In this document: piece after piece, positions 55,547 through 64,000 of the stretch
Layout of the letters: every line of letters begins with the position of its first letter
Position numbering within the stretch: position 1 is the stretch's first letter
NCBI RefSeq assembly: GCF_001653235.2
Contig: NW_019154043.1
Span: 682,001 to 746,000, forward strand
Direction: 5' to 3'
Length of the DNA: 64,000 bases
From: Pochonia chlamydosporia 170
Taxonomy: Eukaryota > Ascomycota > Sordariomycetes > Hypocreales > Clavicipitaceae
Position numbers and translations under genes: made by a program
The notes under the pieces: model-generated
Database searches by the model: none
What the model was told of the DNA's origin: nothing
The model's input: only the letters and a program-made list of their open reading frames with translations

Positions 55547-57787
55547 ATGTCTCGGCAGCAACGCGGCCCTGGGACTACATTAGCTAATACGGCTATCTCG
55601 ACGGTTCCAGGTACCACAACAACCACTTACTCCGGCTCTACAGTCCCACTGCCAGTTGCACGACGTCAACATAACAACGCATCAGGATTCGTAGCCTCTC
55701 CGGTACGACAGCAAGGATGGGTTACGGTTAAGGAAGGAAGCTTCATTACTGCTTGGAAGGACAGATACTTGGTCCTACGCAAGGAGTGGCTTGACTTCTG
55801 CAAATCCGAAGGCGGCAAGTCCGCATATACCCTCTTTCTGAGTGATGTGGTTGGCGTTGGTCGTGTCGAAACTGGTACTCCCATCCTGGAGATTAAGAGG
55901 AGAGGTAATTGTTCTTCAACTAGTCCTGGCGAGAAGGAGGGCGAGTTCCGGGTCATGCACCTGAGGACCAAAACGGAGGACGACTTGTACAAATGGATTG
56001 ACTGCATATACATGGCATGCCCTGGACTGGGTGGTGTGAGCAATCCCACCAATTTTTCCCATGCCATCCACGTTGGATTCAACCCAGGCAGCAAGGAATT
56101 CGTTGGTCTGCCTCACGAGTGGGTTCAACTGCTAAGTGCGTCCGCAATCACCAAGGAGGATTATGCACGAAATCCACAAGCCGTCATCGAAGCCGTCGAC
56201 TTCTATTCGGATTTGACCAAAAAGACAGACAACCCCGAGGAGTACCTAGCTTTGTCACCAACTTCAGCAAATCGATTACTCGAAGAGCTGACCGAAGACC
56301 CTGACATTGATGCGATTGCCGCAACTTCTGCCAACATTTCATCTGCGCCTCGGGCAAATGCATATCTCCCGCAAGGTGCTAACAGCAAGCTCACTTTCCA
56401 ACAACATGAGCAGAGAAGAGAAAGAAGTCAAGAAAGGGTACCCAATTTACCGATCGAGAATCTCTCAATATCCAATACCGAGTCCTCCAGTAGGGTCGCT
56501 CCCAATGCCAGGCAAGACATCCAACCCCTCCGTCCTGCACCCTTGGCTCCAAAGCTACGAAGAGTTCCTCCTCAGCCGGTTCGCCCTGCTGCGGATCAAT
56601 CACCAACCAAGACAGTTCCAGACAAGTCAACACTTGAGGTGTCTGTAACTCGACCTGAACAGGTCTCGAAACCAGCCCAGGACCCTACTTTGACAGCCAT
56701 TCCAGTTCCGTCGAAGAGGAGACAAGCCGTCCGGCATCTCACCACATCAGAAGCGGAACTCATCTCAAAGCTGCAGGCGGTTGTATCTGCAGGAAATCCA
56801 GATCACTCCTATTCGAGGCAAAGGAAGATTGGACAAGGCGCCTCCGGTTCAGTCTACGTTGCAAAGATCAAAGACACCGCAGTTGGTGTTGCTCAAGATA
56901 TTATGCTTGAGCGAGGTCTGAATGCTCGCGTGGCCATCAAGGAAATGAGCCTTGCGCGCCAGCCTCGCAAGGAGCTTCTCGTGGATGAGATAATGATCAT
57001 GAAAGAGAACCGGCACGAAAATATCATTAATTTCTTGGATGCATTCTTAGTGAATGATAATAGGCAGTTATGGGTTGTGATTGAGTACATCGACGGTGGT
57101 GCATTGAACGATATCATCGACAACAACTTGACGATCCCTGAACGGCATATGGCGACCATTTGTAGGGAGGTGAGACTGACTTGTCTTTGGATACCATAGT
57201 GACGTTGCACTGACAGTTCTAGACTTGCCAAGGCTTGCAGCATCTGCATTCTAGGCGCATCATTCACAGAGACATCAAGAGCGACAATGTTCTCATGGAC
57301 AGCAGGGGACACATTAAGATCAGTATGTCAATGCAGCTAATTACACCGAGTTTTCTGAACAGTTTGCTAATATTTTATAGCCGACTTTGGATTCTGCGCG
57401 AAACTCAACGAGCGACGATCCAAACGCGCAACAATGGTGGGAACCACGTACTGGATGGCCCCCGAAGTTGTGAAGCAAAAGAACTACAGCTACAAGATTG
57501 ATGTATGGTCTCTTGGTATCATGGCTATTGAGATGGCTGAAATGGAGCCCCCTTATATGGACGAGGAGCCATTAAGGGCGTTGTACCTCATTGCGACGTC
57601 AGGGACACCACCACTGCGGCATGCCGCCAAGCATAGCCCATTGCTCAAGTCATTCCTAGCCAGATGTCTAAGAGTGGATGTCGAGCAGCGTGCCTCGACG
57701 GATGAGTTGCTGGACCACGAATTTCTGAACTCTGGGGGGTCTGTAAGCGAGCTTGTGGAGTTGTTGAATTTTAAAAATCGCATTTAG
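55547..57787 (+). CDS. PAK/Cla4-type protein kinase (PH-CRIB-STE20 kinase)
   Basis: Three exons (55547-57169, 57223-57322, 57381-57787) give 709 residues. A pleckstrin homology domain lies at about 58-162 ([20 protein letters not shown]). A CRIB motif follows at once ([19 protein letters not shown]), which binds GTP-Cdc42/Rac. After a Pro/Ser linker, the kinase domain starts near 428 ([10 protein letters not shown]), with Lys in [14 protein letters not shown] (Asp558), DFGF (Asp576), [12 protein letters not shown] and DVWSLGI. This is the Cla4 family, controlling septin assembly, polarity and hyphal growth at the cortex. It is shorter in the linker than typical Cla4 as I remember it (about 840 residues), so it could be the sole Cla4 or a second PH-PAK paralogue. 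The frame upstream of 55547 has only a GTG. Confidence 0.9.
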
Positions 57788-58299
57788 GGAAGCAAGGGAC
57801 TGTTTAGCTTGAGTCATTCATAGACTCTGGTTTGGGAATGGTTTGAATGCAAAATATAAGCCTTGAGCGACCTCTCGTTGCAGAAAATGGTAGAGTCGGC
57901 TATATTTATATTGGCGTGGTCTGTCTAATAACACCTTTGAGGTAAAGACTTCGACATAAGCTTTGTGATGTTGACCACCATTTCGGCTTTCGGATCGACG
58001 TGGCGCTTCCCCTCTCCCCACACAACCAACCTCCATAGATTCGGCAATCGTCGATCCATCATCCATGGCAAATCCCTAGCGGCGATTCAACTAAGAGATG
58101 GTATAAGGTAACCGAGGCTGGGATGATCCAATTGCTAAGTAGGGACGCACCTAGTAAGAATCATACCCCTCAAATGATACAGACAGGCCATTGAGCCAAT
58201 TCTCAAGGACCCGCATCACGACACATCTCAAGCTTTCCTTTTCACCGCTTCACAACAACTGTGAAATGGCCACATCGAAAGAGGTACAAACTCAACACT
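57788..58299. other. Intergenic region
   Basis: 3' flank of the kinase gene and promoter of the hydrolase gene, 512 bp. No coding evidence. Confidence 0.5.
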
Positions 58300-59487
58300 A
58301 TGCGTCTAGCAAAGCTACTAGCTACGGCAACAATGATCGCCATCAGCAATGCTAACCCTCCAAAACAGCAGGAAACTCCTGACACTGAAGTTCCTCACAT
58401 CCGAACATACTTCTACATCGGAGGAGAATATGCCAAAGACGAAAAAGGGGGCCATTTCTTCCGCGATCAAATGTACGTGGAGAAACTGGTCCCAGCTCAA
58501 GGGGTGACACAAAAGATTCCCATAATAATGATGCATGGAAATTGTATGACTGGCACGGTAGGTCGTACAATGCGATGCTAGGCTCTCCCCATTGCTAACA
58601 GTTTCAAGAACTTCCTCAACAAACCTGATGGCGGCCGTGGCTGGGCATCAGACTTTCTACTCCAAGGCTACGAAGTGTACATCATAGACCAACCACTCCG
58701 CGGGAGGTCAGCATGGCATCCCGGCGACGGCGTTCCATCTCCATCCACATATTCCGCTGAACTCATGCAAGATCGGTTCACGGCTCCAAAAAGAGCGATG
58801 CAATGGCCTCAAGCTGCGAAGCATACACAGTGGCCTGGCACGGGTATCATGGGCGACCCCATCTTTGACGCATTTTACGCATCGACAGTCCAGTTCATCA
58901 ACAATGAGACATACCTACAAATACGGACACAAAAAGCCGGCGCATCTCTGTTAGACAGGATTGGAAAACCCGTCATCTTGCTCGGCCACAGCCAAGCAGG
59001 TGCCTACCCACCGCTAATCACAGACATACGGCCACATCTCGTTCACGCCATGATTCTCCTGGAACCAAAGGGCCCGCCGTTCCAGGAAGCCGTGTTTAGT
59101 GCGGCCAAGACACGGCCGTGGGGGATAGTCGACGCACCCATCACGTATGATCCGCCTGTGGTAGATCCAGATAGGGACTTTGTCAAAGTGAAGCATCCGC
59201 CGGCTGGGGCGGACTTGTCGGAGTGTGTGTTGCAGGCGAGGGAGCCGCCGCCGAGAAGGCTGAAGAACCTGGTGGATACGCCGATACTGGTGGTTACGGC
59301 GGAAGCGTCGTATCATGCTGTGTATGATTATTGTACGGTTGAGTTTTTGAGACAGGCGGGTTGTGGGAGGGTTGAGCATATGGAGTTGGGGAGGATGGGC
59401 ATCCGTGGGAATGGGCATATGATGTTTTTGGAGAGGAACAGCGGGGAGATTCAGAAGGTGGTAGAGGAGTGGATTCAGAAGTTGTGA
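58300..59487 (+). CDS. Secreted alpha/beta hydrolase
   Basis: Two exons (58300-58557 and 58609-59487, 51-bp intron with a CAAG acceptor, phase 0) give 378 residues. The N terminus MRLAKLLATATMIAISNA is a signal peptide. The fold shows an oxyanion-hole region (IIMMHGNCMTGT), GYEVYIIDQPLRGRS, the nucleophile elbow GHSQAG with Ser214, and a late His in GNGHMMF. This combination occurs in a fungal alpha/beta-hydrolase group of uncharacterised esterases. The frame upstream has a GTG; ATG 58300 starts exactly at the signal peptide. The in-phase acceptor was forced by frame, since the nearer CTAACAG would break it. The substrate is unknown; probably an extracellular esterase. Confidence 0.85.
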
Positions 59488-59977
59488 GTTTTGGTTAGAT
59501 GAGAGATTTCAATGGGTGATTGCAGTTGGAATACGGTCAAGTCTAGGATAACCGTGAATTTGTAAATGCTCGGTAACGGAGAAGATTATTTGATGCCTCC
59601 ACGCCCACATAATTAAATCTGTCTACAAAACAATCAATAAGGCTCTAACACTTGGTTAAAAAGAACTATACAAACGGACATGATATAAACAATAAACAGA
59701 ATATTGACATCGCTAAATGACGCCGCAAGCCCAAGCTCCCGGGTAAGACCAATAAGCGATGGTGGGACCCTGAATCGCAATCACCAGATGCAGCAACTGC
59801 CACCGGCCCCTCAGTGCTGCCCCCGCGGGGGGATCAATGAGCATCGGCGTTTGCTTCAATGTCACTTTATCCAGCTTCACTGTTGCGCATCGCATTTCAT
59901 CAACTCTGAACATCATCATACTCATCCCATTCGAAATCGTCAAAGTCGCCTCTGAAAATATACGGAAAATTTGCACA
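59488..59977. other. Intergenic region
   Basis: 490 bp between two same-strand genes. The frame of the next gene is open upstream to 59837, but its first ATG with family-like continuation is at 59978. Confidence 0.45.
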
Positions 59978-60876
59978 ATGAGCGCGCCAATGTTCTCGCT
60001 TCAAGGCCAGACGGCCGTCGTCACCGGCTGCACCCGTGGCATTGGCCAAGCCGTAGCCATTGGTCTCGCCGAAGCTGGTGCCGACGTCATTCTCGTGCAG
60101 GTAGAGTCGAATCACAATGCAGAAGATAAAGACAATAATTCCAAGTCGTGCTAACGCCTGTACTATAGAGAGACACCGGCGTCACAGCCACGAAAGAAGC
60201 AGTTGAACAGTTGGGCCGCAAGGCGTGGATCTACACGGCGGACATGGCGGACCAAGAATCCGTCAAGGCGCTCACGCCCAAGATTCTAGCTGACGGGCAT
60301 GAGGTTCGAATTCTGGTCACCTGTGCCGGTATCCAGCGAAGACATCCATGCGAAGAGTTCCCCGACAGCGACTTCAACGAGGTATCCTACATCTTCCACG
60401 ATTACACTGAACCGCGCTGACATTTCCAGGTCATGCAAGTGAACCTCAATGCCGTCTTCACACTCTGCCGAGACTTTGGCGCACACATGCTCCATCTCGA
60501 ACCATCACCAGCCACCGGCCGCCGTGGCAGCATCATCAACTTTGCCTCGCTGCTCACCTTCCAAGGCGGCCTCACCGTGCCCGCGTACGCAGCGTCCAAA
60601 GGCGCAGTCGGCCAAGTCACAAAGAGCTTCGCAAACGAATGGACGTCAAAGGGCATCACGGTCAACGCCATCGCCCCGGGATACATTGAGACGGACATGA
60701 ACACAGCGCTGCTGAACAACCCCGAGCGACTGGCGAGTATCAGCGCCCGCATTCCCGCCGGCAGATGGGGCAGTCCGGAGGATTTCAAAGGAACGACAGT
60801 GTACCTTGCCAGTCGGGCGAGTGCGTACGTGAGTGGCCATACATTGGTCGTCGACGGCGGTTGGATGGGCCGGTAA
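59978..60876 (+). CDS. Short-chain dehydrogenase, KduD (2-deoxy-D-gluconate 3-dehydrogenase)-like
   Basis: Three exons (59978-60100, 60169-60381, 60430-60876; all phase 0) give 260 residues, normal for a classical [15 protein letters not shown] is the cofactor motif. The usual NNAG is changed to TCAG in [12 protein letters not shown], which together with [17 protein letters not shown] resembles the KduD/gluconate dehydrogenase group. Catalytic residues sit in INFASLLTF (Ser) and YAASK (Tyr, Lys). The C terminus is [10 protein letters not shown]. It probably oxidises a sugar acid or reduces a related keto compound in the cytosol; the substrate is inferred only from resemblance. Confidence 0.88.
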
Positions 60877-61039
60877 GACAGTGTTTACTTTAGAAAGCAA
60901 GTTTTGGGAAAAGAAAACAGGTATCATAGCGCTACTAGAAACTGACGCTTAAACTTAAAACTCCGACTATCAATTCCACGCGAAATCCCATATACCTTCT
61001 ATCGGCCGTAAACGTGTTATACCCCAGACATACGTAGAG

Positions 61040-61302
61040 TTAAGAGGACGTGCTGGACGAAGAGTTTGAGCGCGCTCTGACAACCCTCTTCTTGCCGAGT
61101 TTCCAAGCACCAGACGGGTCCTTCACCACAGTAACCTTGCTGCGTTGTGAGCGAACGAAGCCATTCGCCGGGGTGTTTTTAGAGAGCACCCTACAAAGTT
61201 AGCATTTGAAGGGTCCATCGTGAAACGGGAGACGTACTCGGACTGAAGAGCGGCGATACGCATGCGCGCAAGAACGGGGTGAAACTCATCCATGTCAAGC
61301 AT
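61040..61302 (-). CDS. Small conserved-looking 71-residue protein
   Basis: Two exons (61302-61238 and 61190-61040) with a 47-bp intron (GTACGT donor, TTTGTAG acceptor) join in phase 2 to 71 residues. The N terminus is MLDMDEFHPVLARMRIAALQ, and the second exon gives SKVTVVKDPSGAWKLGKKRV and a Ser-rich tail. The first half looks helical and the second basic. There is no signal peptide or membrane segment. Both splice sites are consensus, and exon 2 uses a short coherent frame that ends at TAA. I do not recognise a family. Its neighbours are a KduD-like SDR (convergent side) and Gna1. Confidence 0.6.
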
Positions 61303-62780
61303 TGTAAGTCGTGTGAATATGAGGTGTAGCGTATCCGGTCAACAGATGAACTTGGCTCTGAACAGTGCAAGAAGCAGAACGACACAAAGATGAGGATCAG
61401 GGACAACAGCCCATTCTTAAGAAACCTGAACAAAACTTATACTCCTGCACCCCCGCTCAGCACGGAAACACTACCCAAAACCAATTCAAATCCGTCGTCC
61501 TTCCTCCGTTTGTTGCCCACACCCATCCCATCCCGTCCGGGGTGCAGGGCGCTACGACGGGTTCAGTGGGTGGCTGAAGGCTGCATCTGGAGACTGGACT
61601 GGACATGGACTGCAAGTGGTCGTCTGATCGATCACATGCTAGCGCCGACCGCGTTTCATTTCCATTGTCACGGACTTGAAGCGATGGCCGAGTTGCAGGC
61701 GGAGGAAATTTGGGTTTCTAGATCCACTTTGTGCTTTTCCCAAGTCCGGACTCTGTTCGGAATATCGAGAAAGACTGAGTTTGGCAGAGCTTCGTTTTTC
61801 GGGGGAAAAGAGAAAGGTCGGGGATTCTCCGTGGTGAGGCGGGCTGATTGATGCATAGGGTGGTCAGACTGACGGGGACTGCATCTTGGGCTGGTGCTTG
61901 GCCAGTCATGGAATTACTGGTTGGAATTACTAACGGAAAATGTCATGCGCAGGGAAACTAATGTGGTTTAGCTGCAGACATAACGTCTGGGACGATGGGA
62001 CGTTGTTCTGCAGATGCATACACAGTCCGCGGGCCGTTTCACATGAAGATTTAATGTTCGGTATGATGAGCTAAGCCAAATTGACCCGATATAATGCTCA
62101 CTTCCCATGCTTGAATATTCGGACCGGAAATATTGACTCTTTCGTCATTGACCCTCAACGATACAATACAGTATCCACAGCGAGTTGATAAAAATGGCCT
62201 TGACCTGCGACAATGGATCATTGATCGTGTCCTGTTCCAACACGCCAGCCAAGACACCACATGACTCGACACTCTGGCCACAAGACGCATTGTGTTCACA
62301 ATGCACCGATAAAGTAATCGAGGTCACGCCACCCGGAACACAGGCAAAGCTCGAGTCAGAAAGTCCAGGAATACAGCACATATGAGGTCTATTTATTTCA
62401 ATGTTCCTTCGGCCGCCTACCCATATAACCGTGTGCTGCGCTGCCTGTGTGCGCCGCCGGAGCCGTGTTCCATACCAAGCTCTAGATTTTGCTACCTGCG
62501 CCGCGAGAACAACGCATCAGCCCCATGCAATGACGAAAAAGAGCACAAAAACAAATCAACAATGATGGGCTGAATTCAAATCGACAAGTGTGACCAACAG
62601 GTCCATGGGTTGCTAAAACAGCAGGGCGAGCATAGTCCTGTGCACAGCAAAGCCATTGGAGGCTCGCCGGCGTCAAGACACGTGTGGAATCGGTCGGTAA
62701 ATATTAAATGTGGTAAAGTGTCATCGTGGGATGAGGGACAACCAGGAGAGTGTCGTGATCGTGAAAAACAAAACAGGGGC
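61303..62780. other. Intergenic region
   Basis: 1.5 kb. A 63-residue Cys-containing ATG frame (62194-62385) could be a small protein, but there is no splice, signal peptide or domain support. Otherwise promoter and 3' flank. Confidence 0.4.
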
Positions 62781-63409
62781 TCATTGAGATTTACTCTTGT
62801 TTCCCTGGTAGTAGTGCGCCATCTGCAACCCAGCCCGTCTGAATCCGCACTTGATGTAGAAACCTTCGTTGGCGTCGCTGCAGTCGAGAATGCACTTGTA
62901 GCAGCCGACCTTTTCGGCGACGTAGTCGAGCGCTTGGATGAGTCGGAGGCCAAGCTTCTTGCCCTGTTGGTCTTTGGCAACGGCGATGTCTTCAATGTGC
63001 CCGACTGCACCGAGACTATGAATGCTGCACTCAAAGTTAGCGGACCGAGTTCTCTGGTCGTTGAATTGAAGCTCCATTGTCGTGAAAGGAAAGCCAGCAG
63101 ATGGGACACGTACAACTTGCGCTCGACAATCAGAGCACCGGTGGCAACAACCGAATTCTCCATCTCAGCTCTGTTGGTATCCTCAATGACAATGATGTAG
63201 TACCCGCCCTGCTTATCCATCTGCCTGAATTGTTCCTCAAAAGACTCCTTGGTAATGTCGCCGACCGTTGTCAATACCCTCAAGCACTCGAGAAAGCCAG
63301 TGTCAAAGTCGGTCGGCCGCAGGGCCCGCAGCTGGTAGCCCTCGGGAAGCTTCTCAGCTACCTCTGGAGAGATGAGCTTGGACGAGAAGAGACCATCTTC
63401 GGGAGCCAT
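62781..63409 (-). CDS. GNA1: Glucosamine-6-phosphate N-acetyltransferase
   Basis: Two exons (63409-63114 and 63024-62781, 89-bp intron, phase 2) give 179 residues. The join yields VERKFIHSLGAVGHIEDIAV, the hallmark of Gna1. The acetyl-CoA loop is QQGKKLGLRLIQAL, and the C-terminal YKCILDCSDANEGFY with GFRR completes the GNAT fold. Gna1 acetylates glucosamine-6-phosphate in the UDP-GlcNAc pathway feeding chitin and glycoproteins. The ATG at 63409 has strong context (ACAATGG). A weaker in-frame ATG at 63436 would add nine residues. Confidence 0.94.
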
Positions 63410-64000
63410 TGTAATTTCGATCGTGGGATGAGGCATATGGGCTGTGAAGTGTTGAGCGTGGAGTTTGGTGGCGTTCAACGGTGACGAACCAGACGGCTAA
63501 TTCGTAGCAAGGAGGAAGGAGATTGAGCGAGCGAGGTTGTCTAGCGAGCGAATGTGCAAAAGTCGAGATGAATTGAAACGAAGAATCAAGGTCAAAGATG
63601 AGGAAAAAGGGGAAGGCGGGATACAAAAGTCAGAGATGGATGGATGGATGGGGGTTGGGATGGAACAATGAGGCGCAAGTCAACAAGCATCATGATTGAC
63701 AGCAACCAGCACAGACAAGCCAAACCGGTCAAGTTCGGCGAGTCGAGGCTGAGACCGCCGCATCGGGTCTCAGAGCTTTGTGCTTTTGCCGTCAATGCCA
63801 GGGCGACTAGGGGAGGCCTTGTGGGGGAGTGGAGACTCCTGATTGGCCCGTTTGGTGCTGGCGGGAGTGATGTACAGGAGAGCCGCCTGGAGGGTCAGCG
63901 TTGGCAGCCCTGTAAGCACGTCCCTTGGAAGATCTTAGGGGCTATCGGGCAGAGCCTTCAGGGGCAAGGCCCCTGTAAACCAAAGGTTGCATGGTCAGCT
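63410..64000. other. Promoter of GNA1 and right flank
   Basis: CT-rich leader on the minus strand. A GATG tetranucleotide run (63635-63650) lies within it. No other gene is visible before the window edge. Confidence 0.5.

Noticed and set aside
62194..62385. 63-residue Cys-containing frame
   Set aside because: No signal peptide, introns or known pattern; kept only as a remark in the intergenic entry.
1..64000. tRNA, rRNA, CRISPR, transposase or viral genes
   Set aside because: No cloverleaf with a T-loop consensus, no arrays of spaced repeats and no transposase or polymerase motifs were seen.

Overview
The window is nuclear DNA of a filamentous ascomycete. Genes are split by short GT-AG introns (about 50 to 190 bp, often with CTAAC/CTGAC-like branch sites). 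The gene set (Sec2, Sed5, Gna1, a Cla4-type PAK, CYP504, HsbA, Zn2Cys6 regulators, a hybrid histidine kinase) fits a Sordariomycete, probably Hypocreales. That placement is inference from remembered protein resemblance, not a search. I found no bacterial-style operons, CRISPR, rRNA, tRNA or transposon, and no PKS, NRPS or terpene synthase backbone gene.

Layout. 0.8-2.8 kb: a Sec2-type Rab exchange factor on the minus strand with a long leader. 6.4-8.2 kb: a CYP504-type P450 (phenylacetate hydroxylase-like). 9.4-10.5 kb: a DUF2306-type membrane protein. 12.6-15.1 kb: a Zn2Cys6 regulator. 16.8-18.9 kb: a soluble double-PAS hybrid histidine kinase. 19-25.2 kb is gene-poor, with a small Ecl1-like zinc protein and a type II membrane glycosyltransferase whose DxD motif is degenerate. 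25.8-26.7 kb: a small GPI-anchored surface protein.

27.3-36.8 kb is a tight run of five genes: an SDR, an epimerase-like extended SDR, a Zn2Cys6/Fungal_trans_2 regulator, an SLC46-like MFS transporter and a FAD amine/amino-acid-type oxidoreductase. The set looks like a small catabolic or detoxification cluster. Next come an HsbA-like surface protein with an apparent frameshift (37.1-37.7 kb) and a giant disordered protein in two long exons (38.8-47.3 kb).

The rest is mostly housekeeping and redox: Sed5 (48.9-49.9), a RidA-family protein (50.2-50.7), a convergent pair of aldo-keto reductase and polyol dehydrogenase (51.5-54.2), a PH-CRIB PAK kinase (55.5-57.8), a secreted alpha/beta hydrolase (58.3-59.5), a KduD-like SDR (60.0-60.9), a 71-residue two-exon protein (61.0-61.3) and glucosamine-6-phosphate N-acetyltransferase Gna1 (62.8-63.4).

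Exon joins were worked out by hand from splice signals, reading phase and protein continuity. Starts are the first plausible ATG, because several long frames begin at non-ATG codons. UTR ends are not known.
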